In this document: positions 11,173 to 22,910 of the stretch, piece after piece
Layout: each line of letters begins with the position of its first letter
Position numbering within the stretch: position 1 is the stretch's first letter
From: Oopsacas minuta
Taxonomy: Eukaryota > Porifera > Hexactinellida > Lyssacinosida > Leucopsacidae
NCBI GenBank assembly: GCA_024704765.1
Contig: JAKMXF010000362.1
Location: 1 to 64,000, forward strand
DNA: 64,000 nucleotides
Direction of reading: 5' to 3'
Translations under genes and position numbers: made by a program
The notes under the pieces: model-generated
Seen by the model: only the letters and a program-made list of their open reading frames with translations
Database searches by the model: none
Told to the model about the DNA's origin: nothing

Positions 11173-13353
11173 CTATAGGTGTTTCTTCACGTAGTTAGCT
11201 GGGAATAGACCTCTAACTCCATCCATTAAGCCTTCATACCACTCATCCGGGTTCTTCTTCAGCACGTATATTACCTTACCCTTACTGAAGTTAAGTTCAT
11301 CCTCCTTCAGGGCTTTGTATGGATAAATGGTGATTACTTTCTCAATATAGTTTGCAGGAGCTGAGCTATCTTCTGTTGAGTCTTTCTGTGTAGGTTCGGG
11401 TACAACTTCGGGTTTAGGTTCTGGTTTGTTGGCAGGAGGGGTGCTGGTACTTTCTTTGGATGGACGTTTTCTAGCTAGGATCTGGGAGGGGTCAAATGCT
11501 GGACCTCTTGCCTGCTTTGGAGGCGGGGTTTTCTTGACGACTGGTGTGGTTTTAACCCCAACAGGCTTCTTAGTCCAGCCCTGTGGGATGTCAGGTGGGG
11601 GGTCTGGTATATCACCGCTTGAGTGTGCGGTAGCACCTGTAGAGGCAGGAGGAGGAGAGAGGGGAGCTGAGGGGAGGGGGACAGATTGACTTGCCACTAG
11701 GGAAGGGGGTTTGAGGACGGGTTTCTCCTCTGTAGGTACATCAATAGTAGCTCCTGTTTTAATCTGCCCTCTCTTCTTCAATGATTGTTGCATTTTGAGT
11801 ATATCAGATGGATCAAACCCTTTCTTCTCAGGTTTTGGTCTCTCCTTCTTTACAGAACTAGCGGAGGCATCTGACACGCTCGATTTAACTTTCTTGATCC
11901 CGTCCTTAGGAATATTAGGGGGAGGAGCAGGGATGCGGGAATCAGCTACAACAGGCTTTGGCATATCCGGGGGAGGAGAGGGGATGTTTGGATCATCAAC
12001 GAATGGAGCAGGGGGAGGAAAATCGGTTGATATTTTAGCTCCTGCGGCACTAGGAGATGGTGCAGGTCTTATGGGGCGTACTCCTGCTCCTGCTGGAGAG
12101 GGAGCAGGTCTTGAGGGATGGATAGAGGTAATAGGGGGAGGAGGAGGTCTGGAGGGGGGAGGAGCCATTGAGGCTGGGCTAGCTGGAGGTGGAGCTGATA
12201 TCTCAGGGGGAGCTCCAGCAGGGCCATAACGAGAGGGTGGATTCTCACCACTAACGGGAGGGGGTCTAGAAGGGGCGGGGTTAATAGGACGAGGAGGCTT
12301 GGGAGTATCGACTGAGTCTGGAATAGGAGGAGGGGGTAGATCAGTTGGTGGAGATATCACATCCTCACTGTAGAGATCTGTATCTAAAAGGTCAGTTGTC
12401 AGATCGGGATTCACAATCTCAGATGTTTGATGTTCTGGGGATTGGGCAGATGGCAGGGGAGCAGGAACAATGTCAGGGAGAGGAGAGGGAGTGAATATAC
12501 TGGCCTCTGTGTCCTGTGTGTCCTGGAGTGTATCAGACATACTAATAGTCAGCTGAGGCTTCTCAGATACTGAAGAAGTACCATCTCCACCTGCCGCCAG
12601 AGAGTCGTATAAAGAATCAGTAGTGTGTCCCTGTACAAACATCTCTGTAGTGTTAGTAAAATCTTTATCCATATCAGAAGGGTTATCACTACGAGGTATA
12701 GCTACAGGGATAGCGTGTGCTACAGGTCTCTTGGAGTACCGCAGGACATCGAATGAGGTTCCGTATATATCACTGTCTATGGTGTTCTGAGTTGTTAGGA
12801 TAGGCTTACTGGTAGAAACGAAGGAGGTACGGACGGCAGAGCCTGGAGGCTTTTTGGCGGTATTACTAACAGCTGGGGTGGAGTCACGAGTAGGAGAGCC
12901 GTGACCAATATGATCCCATATAGTGTAGTTGATTGGATGTCTCTCGTACTTACCGGGGATCTCTTTCTGGGAGGGAGGATTGACACGACGCATGAGATGT
13001 ACAGGCTTCTCAGTAGTAAACTTACCTATCAAATGACGGGAATGTTTCTCCTGGAAGAAATTAGCCTGTTGACTTATGTCAGTGATCTGGTGCTCCATCT
13101 CTCCCCACTGCTCGCCCTGTAGCTTGAGCAGGTCTACCAGCAATGTTGCTAGGGTGTTTATCTGGTATGCTACACTAGCTAGGGATTGAGCAGCGTATAC
13201 CATAGTGCGCTGTAGCGGAGGTTTAACAGGGGTTAAGTCCCTGTGACAGTGCTCAGCTAGGTTCCGCAGTTCCATATGGGACTTGGAGAGATTGCTGCGA
13301 CAGTTAGGGATATCCTCAGCTAGATATTTGTCCACCTGAGCGTCTACTGACAT
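11173..13353 (-). CDS. ABI: Abl interactor (ABI), WAVE regulatory complex subunit
   Basis: 726 aa from the Met at 13353; an in-frame Met eight codons upstream (13377) is possible, but the chosen one aligns with the N-terminus of known ABI proteins. The N-terminal ~150 residues match the WAVE-binding and homeobox-homologous region: AAQSLASVAYQINTLA, then a helix and INYTIWDHIGHG. A long Pro/Ser/Thr-rich linker follows with many poly-Pro and KPP/RPP motifs (SH3 and EVH1 ligands). The C-terminal ~59 residues form an SH3 domain (YPYKALKEDELNFSKG, DEWYEG, GLFPANYV). ABI links Abl signalling to the WAVE complex and Arp2/3-driven actin assembly. Single exon; ~200 aa longer than vertebrate ABI1 because of the linker. 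ABI1/2/3 cannot be separated and probably diverged later. Confidence 0.93.
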   Translation of the reverse strand: MSVDAQVDKYLAEDIPNCRSNLSKSHMELRNLAEHCHRDLTPVKPPLQRTMVYAAQSLASVAYQINTLATLLVDLLKLQGEQWGEMEHQITDISQQANFFQEKHSRHLIGKFTTEKPVHLMRRVNPPSQKEIPGKYERHPINYTIWDHIGHGSPTRDSTPAVSNTAKKPPGSAVRTSFVSTSKPILTTQNTIDSDIYGTSFDVLRYSKRPVAHAIPVAIPRSDNPSDMDKDFTNTTEMFVQGHTTDSLYDSLAAGGDGTSSVSEKPQLTISMSDTLQDTQDTEASIFTPSPLPDIVPAPLPSAQSPEHQTSEIVNPDLTTDLLDTDLYSEDVISPPTDLPPPPIPDSVDTPKPPRPINPAPSRPPPVSGENPPSRYGPAGAPPEISAPPPASPASMAPPPSRPPPPPITSIHPSRPAPSPAGAGVRPIRPAPSPSAAGAKISTDFPPPAPFVDDPNIPSPPPDMPKPVVADSRIPAPPPNIPKDGIKKVKSSVSDASASSVKKERPKPEKKGFDPSDILKMQQSLKKRGQIKTGATIDVPTEEKPVLKPPSLVASQSVPLPSAPLSPPPASTGATAHSSGDIPDPPPDIPQGWTKKPVGVKTTPVVKKTPPPKQARGPAFDPSQILARKRPSKESTSTPPANKPEPKPEVVPEPTQKDSTEDSSAPANYIEKVITIYPYKALKEDELNFSKGKVIYVLKKNPDEWYEGLMDGVRGLFPANYVKKHL

Positions 13354-14191
13354 TCTAGATAGACTCAAGATTAGCAAAGTAAGAATTTAGAATCAGAAAA
13401 AGTTTGTAAGGTATCAATAAGAATAATAATAAGTTTTGTGAATACAGATTATATAATTCACTACTCGGGATATAAGAAAATGTTGATTTGTAAATCGAAT
13501 ATTTGGCAACATAATTATGTCAATATGTGCGTAAAATAACCACTTCATCAATAAAGGAAGAACATTTAGTTTTCACAAACTAAGTATTCTTCCTGTTGTT
13601 CTGATAACTGAGGACTGTAATTATTTATCACCTAATTACTGTATGTAACTTTTTGGTTAATAAACAAACTTTGGGAGTAAGCAGGGAGGGACAATATTAT
13701 TATCTACAGTACTAATCTCATATATAGCAGGCATATGGATACAGATGCTAGAGCAGCTAGAATGTATTGTTAGTCATATCCAGGTCATGACGATAGTAGC
13801 AGTAAGAAAGATCAAGTTTCAACCTGGCTACCTTTGTATAATTCATACAATAGCTTATATGTGCTAGCTAACTTTGGTTAGTCTTAAAGATAACTTACCA
13901 GAGTTTACATGAGCGCGAATTTTACAATTTAGGAATTGAGAGTGATTAAATAATAAAATTACCAAATGTTGTGAACTTCATAATTAATACAACCTACAGT
14001 TAAGAGGCCGTGGTTGTCTCAGGTTGCCTGATTGGGTCACAGGCTGGTGTAGAGGCCAAGAGGGTGAAATTGAATATTTGGTGCTACACCATAAGTGATA
14101 TTTATTTAATGAGTGTTCCTGGGAGCAATATTGTGGAACAAAAAGTTCGTACCAATTAGCTAAGAATTTAAGGAAAAACAGATAACTACAG
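13354..14191. other. Intergenic ABI-RPA2
   Basis: AT-rich spacer holding the ABI 5' flank and the RPA2 3' flank. The 79-codon minus-strand ORF at 13984-14223 overlaps the RPA2 end out of frame and resembles nothing. Confidence 0.5.
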
Positions 14192-15013
14192 CTAGGAATC
14201 AGCTGATTGGAAGTGATCCTCATCTGAGGAGTTAAATACTAATCCTTCTGAGCAGAGAAACTCCAGAGCCTTTCTAATATCTTCAGCAGAGTATTTAGCT
14301 CCTAGCCTTCCCACAACTTCATCTATATGTAACCCGAATTGTTTGTGACAATTCCGTAATACTTCACAAGTATCTCTGTGTATTGGAGATAGTACTGAAT
14401 TAACCTGTGCAGCTACTATACCAGGTGTAGTGCTTGTACTAGTAGATGGAGTAGAATCCATCTGCATACTCTCAGATCTGTAGTGAGCATGTGTCATCTC
14501 TAGATATGCGTGGGATACCTCCAACAAATGTCGTGTTATTTCGTTCATAGATTTGAGTGGGTATATGGTGAAACAGCCTATATTAGTCTTATCACCAAAC
14601 GATCTGAGGTTCCCAATTACACAGCAGTAGGTTCCTTCACGTATGTCAGCACGTACATTCTGTTCCTTTACTCCGTCATCTACATTAGTCCATCTCTTAA
14701 CCTCTACAAGAGCTCCACTGGAGTCGTTAAGTGTGTATCCGCAGTATGTATTAGTCTCTTGTACAGTTCGTACTTGTCCTACTAGCCTCACCTGGTTAAC
14801 AATCTCTCCATTCAGAATGAAGTCATCTCCCTCGCTTTTCTTGTTATCAGCAGCTCGTTTAATCATCAGAGCTGTCACAGGTACCAGTCTACCTCCTGTA
14901 TGCTCACGTCTAGTTGGTCCCTTACTAGAGCTAGAGGCACCGAAACTCATGTCCATTGGACTCGTATCCTGCATATAACCACCACCACTGCTGAAAATAC
15001 CTCCTGTAGCCAT
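14192..15013 (-). CDS. RPA2: Replication protein A 32-kDa subunit (RPA2)
   Basis: 273 aa, the usual RPA32 length. Residues 1-35 are Gly/Ser-rich with SPMD- and SSS-type sites, as in the N-terminal region phosphorylated by CDK and PIKK kinases. Residues ~73-180 are the OB-fold (VRLVGQVRTVQET, GYTLNDSSG, DDG, GTYCCVIGNLRSFG). Residues ~212-270 form the C-terminal winged helix (HIDEVVG, IRKALEFLCSEGLVF) that docks repair proteins. RPA binds single-stranded DNA in replication, recombination and checkpoint signalling. Single exon, intact. It could be an RPA4-like paralogue, but RPA4 is mammal-specific. Confidence 0.95.
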   Translation of the reverse strand: MATGGIFSSGGGYMQDTSPMDMSFGASSSSKGPTRREHTGGRLVPVTALMIKRAADNKKSEGDDFILNGEIVNQVRLVGQVRTVQETNTYCGYTLNDSSGALVEVKRWTNVDDGVKEQNVRADIREGTYCCVIGNLRSFGDKTNIGCFTIYPLKSMNEITRHLLEVSHAYLEMTHAHYRSESMQMDSTPSTSTSTTPGIVAAQVNSVLSPIHRDTCEVLRNCHKQFGLHIDEVVGRLGAKYSAEDIRKALEFLCSEGLVFNSSDEDHFQSADS

Positions 15014-16194
15014 GATTCAGTCTACTAGAAATACTCACAATATGGTAAAGAAAGTACTACTGTAAAAAGTATTGAAATACATTGCAAGCCTGATAAGTAG
15101 CATCTTCTGAAAATAACTGGTTCAGGGGTAAGTATACCCTAGAAACCTGTGATATGTTCCAGTAGTTCAATCTATTTGAAATTTTCACAGTGAATATGGA
15201 ACGCTGAGTCGATTCCAAAAATGCAATAATATTTGAAAAAATTCAATTATTAATAGCCAATTTTACAGAGAAAATCTTGGAATTTTGTAAGGCTATAATC
15301 CTCAAATAGTTATGGAAATTTGTTCCTAATCATTCGAAAGTTCGAGCAAGAATTTCATTTTAGAGCCTGGATCAATATTGTTGTCAACTGTGTTTGGGAT
15401 ATCATCACGACTTCGAACTAAGAAAATATATAAGTAAATATTTATTGATTTAATTGAAATACGATCTCGAAAATTATGCAAATAGTAGGGATCAACCGGG
15501 GCCCCGGCCGCGGCCAAAATTGTGCTCCAGGTCGATCCCTATGCAATAGACCCTTAGATCTATCCAAAACCGTTGAGTTTTTGAATCTAGCTTGTAAACA
15601 TGCCTAGTTTTGCATTTTGAGACAGGGGAAAATAGCTGCTGAAGAGTTCCTAGGAAATCAAGGGAAAGAACCACCAGTTGTCCCACTGAAAAAATGGCCA
15701 TTTATTCCAAAATAGTGTAGTGCACAAATTACAACACCTATATGTATAAATAGTCCGTATATTAATAGTACAATATAATATGGTTGATACTCATCCATAC
15801 AGTGACAATTTATGAGGTAATCTCATGGGTACCTAGAGCTCTGAAACTTTTACCACAATTTCATAAGATCGAGAACTACGGGGAAAAAATGAAATTCCGC
15901 GGTATACTTACGCGTTCATTAGAGACTATAATATATTCTGGGCTTACGTAAATGTAATTTGTTATCTCAATGAATTGTATATAACCAAGAGCATCCATCT
16001 GTAATTAGCATCTGAGGAAATATATGACATGAATCCTAGGAACTCTTAAATCAGTTAATTAAGAATTCTTACAAAAGAGTTATTACTGTACCAGGCCCAA
16101 AATACCCCTGTATGCCAAATCAGCACTGTGGATCTTCCAATTTCTTCAATAAATTCTGGACATACGAACACATATATACAGATTAATTGCGTTT
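15014..16194. other. Intergenic RPA2-STIL, proximal part
   Basis: AT-rich. A short GC-rich patch (about 15498-15518, GGGGCCCCGGCCGCGG) stands out. Minus-strand ORFs of 63-75 codons show no known motif. Confidence 0.5.
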
Positions 16195-16600
16195 CCACAC
16201 CCTCGCTAATCCGAACACCACTCTTCCGATCCCAAAATAATACTTTCGGATTAGCGAAATGCATTGAAACAATACTATAGAATCTGGGAGCCCATTCTTT
16301 CGAAAGTTGTACAAACGATGGATGATGGATGATGGATGTGAAGTTAGTAGCACGTTCAGCAGCGAAAAGCGAGCACCACTTTGAGTCTCATAACTTAATA
16401 CCCCCTGCACAGATTATCCTGAAAATTCATTTACAACTATATCTCGAGTGTAGCTTTCCGTAATGTTAATTATTGACACATAGCACTAGGTGACAGTGAC
16501 TTTGCAAAATGACAAATCGGTCATGTTTTTGAGTTTTAGACAATTTTCCAAATATTGTAAAGCACTGGGCGCTGTTCGGATTAGCGAGGGTCTACTGTAA
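16195..16600. mobile_element. Pogo/Tigger-type non-autonomous element (MITE)
   Basis: CCCTCGCTAATCCGAACA at 16200-16217 is repeated in inverse at 16573-16590, giving at least 18-bp perfect terminal inverted repeats; the right end continues into TCTACTGTA. The interior (TTGAAACAATACTATAG, TCGAAAGTTGTACAAA) is shared with the element near 20503-20735. No transposase. Exact ends and the TA duplication are unclear on the left. Confidence 0.6.
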
Positions 16601-16792
16601 TACAGATTACCTCGAATAACAGCTGTGATATTATTGTGAGACATAAAATACCTTTTCAATTTGATTGCCCCTTAAGTTCAAGTTTTAGTTTTTCCTTTAG
16701 CGACACAAACTATCCAGTACACACAATAATAGAGAATTAACAGAGATTGAATAATTACAGATATCTCTCAGCTCATTCAATTCTGATTAGAT

Positions 16793-19700
16793 TCAAACAG
16801 TTCTATCTCCTGTCAGGTTGTGTCTCTCCAGATAAGCTCTAGTATCTATAGACATAGCACTTATACTATTCAGCCCCGTAGCACTCTCATTGGTACGAAT
16901 ACGATCCACTCCCCCCTGTATGAAGGACAGTTGCTGTACAGAGGGATCCAAGAGGATGGAGCGTCCCTCCAGATACTTAAGAGTGAGTTGATCACTGGGA
17001 TCCCTCACTGACAGGTAGGAGTCTTCTCGTGGTAGAGCCTGGTACTGTATTCGTGGGATGTATATGGAACTGAGGGAGGGGGTGTCCAAGATAGGAGCTT
17101 CTGGTAGCACTGTTGGTGGTTCAACTGGCACAGCTAGTGGCTGGAGTGGCTCTGAGAAGAAAGAGACTGTGTCTAGAGCAGGGGTTTGCTGTCTGACTGT
17201 TAGCTCACGATGAGTTTCATTTTTCCGAATAAATTCAGTAGAGAATATCCTGACAGGTTCGTCTCTCTCCGAATACAGACTAGATATCAAACTAGCTCCG
17301 GGTGTCCTACTCCTCCTACCTGAGTGATCGGTTGCCAGTGCTGTATGCTCTGATAAGTTAGAGTGCTGAGAAGTGAATAAACTAGTCTGCTCGGGTTCAG
17401 GAGGAGATAGAGCCAGCAATTCAGGAGCTAGCTCTCTGAGAGCAGAGCTACGAGTAGAATCATTAGATATCATACTAGGTACATCGTTAGGATGGATGGA
17501 AGGGAGAGTGTGGTTAAGTGACGTCACGGTAGAGCAGTGAGAGGGTAGAGGGGGTGATAGAGTATTCTGATGCTGTAGCAGCATCTCTACTTGAGCCTGT
17601 AGAGCCTCTATCTGTAGTTGCTGGTCCCTGAGGAGTACAGCTGTCTCCTCAGCTGAGAGAGGCGGAGCAACGTCACAGGACGGAGCGGGGGTGCGGAGGG
17701 GACTAAGCTCTAAGTCACGTATCGGAGTCTGTTGAGGTAGTAGCATTGAGGAAGTGACTTGTTGACAGAATGATGTGTGATCTGTGTCACTACAGTTTGA
17801 TGACTCTATAGTAGCCTTGCTAGCTACAGACTCTATGATGGAGAGGTTTAGGAGATTGTCTTCTCTGTTGAATGCTAGAGTAGCAGGAGGATAGGGGATA
17901 GGTTGCTGAAAGAAAGACAGCTGATTAGAAGAGGATAGAGAGAGTAGTGACTGTTTGAGAGAAGAGGCAGAGAGAGGACATGAAGTAGAGACTAGGTCAC
18001 ATGTCGTGATCTCCTCCTGACTGAGTGATAGAGTTACTTCAGTAGAGAGGAATGAGTATAGCAGCTGATTATCTTGACTAGAACACTGGAAGAAGAGGGG
18101 GCCTGCTCCTCCGGTGTATAACATCAATAAGAATCCTTTAGCAGGTACAGCTGCTTTGTCATGTAGTAACTCAGTGAATACATATTGCATACAGGCAGCC
18201 CATACAGCTGGGTGATGGACAGATGATGGACCTCCTACCCAAACACCTACGATAGGGAAGTTAGGTGCCTTAGGATCTGAATCCAGCAATAGGAGCAAGC
18301 GACGTGATTCATCCATGGTTAGGTATCCTCCTCTAGTACGTTGTTGCACCAAATAGATTGGACTGGGACCTGGTAATGCAACAATATTGGATAAAGACAT
18401 TGTATAGATACATGATTCTAATTGACATGTTTGATCAGCCAAGATATTCTACTTACTTTAAATTAAATTTTATCCTTATGGGTTATGCAGGATCACATAC
18501 AGTAAGAGTCTAAATACTCACAGGAGGACTGCTCAAGTTAGACCAGTCAAATTTCGAATAATATTTCTAACATAACATTATCATACGGTACATACCTACT
18601 AGATTTCTAACAAGAGCAGTAGGCAGTACAGGTATAGGAGGAATAGCATAGAGGTGTAAAGAGCTACCAGAGAGTAGAGTACTAGCTCTTAATCTTATAT
18701 CTCCTGTGTGAGGGAGAGAGAATAGAGATAGGGATAGAGTTAGGAACAGGTCTAGTGATACTTGTTGGTTCTGTGATATTAGAGCAGATAATGTTTCTAT
18801 AGCTTCATCTAGCTCTCTATCAGAATAAGGCAGTCTACCTCTCCATTCTTGTTCCTCTGTACAGATACTACATACAGTAGATACACATTATAGAAATATC
18901 ATTACTATAGTCCATAGAGACAATTATTCATTTATCGCAGATGATTAACAAGGGTGGTAACGGTTAATATATATAATCTACACTCGACAGCAGTTAACCT
19001 GCAAACACAGATGGAATCATTATCCTTTAAAACAAGAGAATATCATCGAATTGGCAAGTAAACTATTCTATCCATCCAATACTATGATAATTCTATTAAG
19101 ATGTGATTACACATGCCTGTTTAAATGAAATTTAAGGTTAAATATATGTTTCTCAACGATGTGGAACCTGTTCGGTTACGTAACCGGCCGACCGGCTAAG
19201 CATCTGGACATCCCGTTACATAACAGGATGGAGGTTGGACATCCAAACGTAACATATACATTTTCAACATTGAATGTACATTTTACCCAATGTTTCAACT
19301 CTCAAGACCTTTGAAATGCATAATATACTAACACTATAATAACTAGTCGGTTAACAGATCCCAAGACTCATATACAGCACTACTGAGACACCCAAGGCAA
19401 GGCAATAACATGTGATATGCTAATTCTATGCTAGCAACATTGTTTACAAATATATAATTCAGAAATAATAAAACATAGCAAGCTATGAATAAAATATTGC
19501 TAAGAGAATGAGTGATAATAGTATATACCTTGTTCTTACAGGGATATCTCCATCCAGAACAGCAGTAGGACCTATATCCATTGAGTGAGTAGTTACTCCT
19601 GGATCAAACCTATCCACAGAGATAAATAGATCTTCTGCAGGGTTGCACTCGGCACTCCCTAACAGGAAACAACTATAGAGAATACATAATAAACTATTTG

Positions 19701-20404
19701 TATTGAATGGTCATTACTTAGAATAGAATATTCAGATTGAATAGAAATTAGCAGGACCGTAGGAATCTCGTGAATTGGGGCGATCATTAAATCCAGGTTA
19801 ACAAAGGACTAATTTGTTTCTACAATTTAGAATAGTCAAGACCAAGGCGTATAGCTGCTTCACTCCCTACTGTCATAATGATATACTTATATAATATCTC
19901 TCTTTCACTCAGATCCGAAGGATAAACACAATTTATACTTCACTAGTCCCGTCTCAAAAAAAGTAAATGTTCAAATATCTTATGACTATATGCAAAACGC
20001 TTGACAATGCACTACCCACTTTCAAATAGGTTAGGGAGCGGAGAGACCAATATAGCTATAACAGGGACGTAACAAGCCAATTTCAATTGGTAATGTTGAC
20101 TAAATCTATTAGCAGAAAAGCAGTACAAATGTTGGTCTGGTTGAAACTTAACCTGACCAACTGGACCCTCTTCAACAAAATGCATAGTACACACAAATTT
20201 AACTAACTAAAAGTATTCATATACTCACCAACTAGCTCTACTATCCTGACAGTGTTGTACTGCTAATCTCAGTGTAGAGGCCCTGAACTGTAGTTTAAGT
20301 CTGTCATTCCTGAGAGGAAATATGTCAGCTGGTTCACCAGCGTTAGAAGTGTCCCACAGGTGATCCCGTGTTTTAGGGAATGATATCTTCAGTGGAGTAA
20401 CCAT
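16793..20404 (-). CDS. STIL: STIL centriolar assembly protein (4 exons)
   Basis: Join, 5' to 3' on the minus strand: 20404-20229, 19672-19529, 18867-18596, 18417-16793. All introns are GT-AG, phases chain, total 2217 nt, 738 aa; an in-frame TGA two codons before the ATG supports the start. Exon 1 matches the STIL N-terminus (FP...LW...LRLAVQHC), exon 2 CFLLGS and VDRFDPG, exon 3 IPVLPTALVRNL, exon 4 GYLTMDESRRLLLLLDSDP and VWAACMQYVF. A short coiled coil (DQQLQIEALQAQVEMLLQHQ) corresponds to the PLK4-binding one, and the C-terminus (SIDTRAYLERHNL) to the STAN motif that binds SAS-6. STIL recruits SAS-6 and activates PLK4 to start procentriole assembly. Much shorter than the ~1290-aa human protein because the disordered middle is reduced. 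Confidence 0.9.
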
Positions 20405-21393
20405 TAATCAATTCAGTACACACATTACACTACAGATACTACCTACACGTAGACTGTAAATTATTCATATAATTAATTTATAACAATCATAAATGAAGTA
20501 CAGTACACCCTCGTTAAACCGGAAGCACTGTCCTTATATGCAAAATAATTCGTGAAATACATTGAAACAATACTGTAGGATCTAAGAGTGTATTTTATCG
20601 AAAGTTGTACAAATGATGAAAGCCTACCAATATGTTGAAGGCTCCAATCCGTAGCAATCCTCGCTTCACCCTCAAAATCTCCAACGCTGTTAAGTAACAC
20701 TATTACAGTAGACCTACGATAATCCGAACAGGGCCTAAGGTTACAACCTTTGGAAAATGTTAAAATGAGCTTCACTACAGATTCTATGGTATTTGAAAAA
20801 GTATTACTATATCATACAAGAATATCTCGCGATCTTTGAACACAGAACAGATTGAGAGCCCTGATTGGTGAGGATTAGTGTATCAGAAGGTGAGTTAAAG
20901 TTGTTTAATAGTATGTAACTAGGTGGCCAATTATAATTATATCTGCGCTCCTGGAAATTGTAATCTAGTTTCTGCTCTAAAATACCACTTATTAATTAGG
21001 CGAACTCCACTATATTGGATAAGTTAGAAATGACAACGCTGAATCTGAATGCTACAACTAGATAGGAGCCTTTGTAGGCGTGTCTAGGCCTCCAAGGCTT
21101 ATATAGGCGTATGAAGCGCGCCTACAGGAGCATACATTAGCCTAGATATATCTAAGTGCACGATACTTTGCCAAGACTCCTACATGGTAATACAAATGTA
21201 TAATCTAGGTGTATTGAAATTTTATAATACATTTTTATGGCCGTTAGAACCTGGATGAAGTAAAATAATAATAAATTATACTAAAAACAAACAGTATATC
21301 CACAGTATTCAAATAACTATGCTATTATTATCTGTAGAGCATTAATCAACTTCAGGTAACCAAGATTCTGTATACTACAGCCGGTCTATCCCA
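20405..21393. other. Intergenic STIL-UBE2Q-like
   Basis: Contains the pogo-type element at 20503-20735. The rest is AT-rich with a short GCGC-containing patch (21060-21130) of no evident function. Confidence 0.5.
20503..20735. mobile_element. Pogo/Tigger-type MITE, rearranged
   Basis: Begins ACAGTACACCCTCGTTAAACC and shares the TTGAAACAATACTGTAGGAT and TCGAAAGTTGTACAAAT interior with the 16195-16600 element. At 20708 a second terminus, CAGTAGACCTACGATAATCC, starts in the same orientation, so this is probably two partial copies. Non-coding. Confidence 0.5.
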
Positions 21394-22683
21394 TTACCAA
21401 TTACCAAGATCAAACCGGGTAGATGGTGTAACACTGCTATCTAACTGTAACCTATCCCCAGGTTCCATTACATTCCTTATTATATTCTCCCAATCAACAG
21501 TAGCTAGTCCGATTATACAGTTGTATACAAAATAAGCTTTCTCATACGTGTATGTTTGTGACAGGCTAGGAGAATCCATTACATGTGCGTTACCATCTAC
21601 CATAGAGTATATTAGTTGTATAAACAGATCATTCATTTGAATGGAAACACTGTATGCACGGGGACTACCCAGGAGTTTACAGCTCTTGGGTAGTAGGACA
21701 TCTAGGAATAGGGCTCCGCCCATTATGATGTGTCCTGCTCTGATAGGAGGTGACACTACCCGGAGGAAGGGAGGGACAAAGGGGTAGTTTTGTGAGAAGG
21801 TTATCTCTAGAGTAACACATTTGTCTGTTGGACAATACTTTAAGAGTTCAGTGTTCAAATGGCAGGGCTCTGGGAACTCCCAGATCTTAAGCTCCCATTT
21901 ATAAATGCTATCTCCGAGTAATCGTAAATGTAAGCTATCTCCAGGACCATTGTACATACCAGACTCCTTTATATAGCTGAGCTCTGTGCAGATACGGAGA
22001 TCAGACAGACAGCTGTTACATGATGACGACATAGCTCTAGCAGCCTCAGTATTCATACCGAATGATTCTAACATTGATACACTGATTAATGGTTTGGATT
22101 GTACCTGTGGTTCTAATGACATAACAGAATCTAGTATGGCTTCGTCCTCACCAGTGACAGTACAATCACTATCATAGCCGTCACTGCCCTCTGTGTCGGA
22201 ACAGCTAGGGTTATCGATTGACTCAATGTTACAAGGTAGTCGTTCTATTACCTCAAAACTATCGCCTATACTGTTACTGTCTGACAGTTCTTCAAAACTT
22301 TCAAAGATTGAACAAGGTAGGATAGGGGAGGAGGGGACCAGCTCTGTCTCCTGTCTGTCAAGATATCTCTTGAGCTCAGAGATATGAAGTTGGAACCCCA
22401 GCTGGTTGGAGTAATATGTCAGAATTTCGTATATCCCAGCTGATAGAGGTAACATAGAATGTTTGTACTGACCATCAGTTATGTTAAGTTGCTTCGGTAA
22501 GAATGGTTTATGCCATATCAGATCTGAATAAGGATATTCCTTAGGTATTTCTACTGAGAAGATACTAGATCGAGAGGTCTTCACTTCAATCCTGAAATAA
22601 TCTTCAGTGCCTATCACTATTAATCGGGGATGATTTTGAAGGAGTTCTGATAAGAACTTTAATTCATTTTGCAGGGAATTCAT
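21394..22683 (-). CDS. UBE2Q-like ubiquitin-conjugating enzyme lacking the catalytic cysteine
   Basis: 429 aa, single exon. N-terminus (~1-110) is RWD-like (VEIPKEYPYSDLIW); 115-200 is an acidic, Ser-rich linker; ~245-400 is a UBC fold matching UBE2Q1/Q2: GDSLHLRLLGDSIYKWELKI, then NYPFVPPFLRVVSPPIRAG and MGGALFLDVLLP. In UBE2Q enzymes the Cys that carries ubiquitin follows GGA(I/L); here that residue is Phe326. The nearest Cys is C335, nine residues on. E2s without the Cys (UEV type) act as cofactors or scaffolds, so this is probably a non-catalytic variant (inference). No frameshift or stop suggests decay. Role and partners unknown. Confidence 0.82.
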   Translation of the reverse strand: MNSLQNELKFLSELLQNHPRLIVIGTEDYFRIEVKTSRSSIFSVEIPKEYPYSDLIWHKPFLPKQLNITDGQYKHSMLPLSAGIYEILTYYSNQLGFQLHISELKRYLDRQETELVPSSPILPCSIFESFEELSDSNSIGDSFEVIERLPCNIESIDNPSCSDTEGSDGYDSDCTVTGEDEAILDSVMSLEPQVQSKPLISVSMLESFGMNTEAARAMSSSCNSCLSDLRICTELSYIKESGMYNGPGDSLHLRLLGDSIYKWELKIWEFPEPCHLNTELLKYCPTDKCVTLEITFSQNYPFVPPFLRVVSPPIRAGHIIMGGALFLDVLLPKSCKLLGSPRAYSVSIQMNDLFIQLIYSMVDGNAHVMDSPSLSQTYTYEKAYFVYNCIIGLATVDWENIIRNVMEPGDRLQLDSSVTPSTRFDLGNW

Positions 22684-22792
22684 TTTGATTATGCAGTTAA
22701 GAATTGGTCCTAATTTATATTATATAGTGTGAGTAATATAGGCGTGATTGCTCTGAATCAACTCAATAAACTTTAATTAAAAGGCCACCTCG

Positions 22793-22876
22793 TAGTAACT
22801 TATACAAGCAATATTATGTAATATTCTAATATTAAATTACAAAAATATTACATAATATTACTTGTATAAGTTACTA
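22793..22876. repeat. 33-bp inverted repeat (hairpin) before the minisatellite
   Basis: Arms 22793-22825 and 22844-22876 are reverse complements with one mismatch, 18-nt AT-rich loop. It starts with TAGTAACTTATACAAG. It lies about 35 bp before the minisatellite and about 110 bp upstream of the UBE2Q-like start codon. Confidence 0.85.
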
Positions 22877-22910
22877 TAAACAGACATTATTAACTAATAG
22901 TATACATGGC

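Noticed and set aside
11426-12229. Gly-rich ORFs opposite ABI
   Set aside because: They are antisense shadows of the Pro-rich ABI linker (Pro codons read as Gly).
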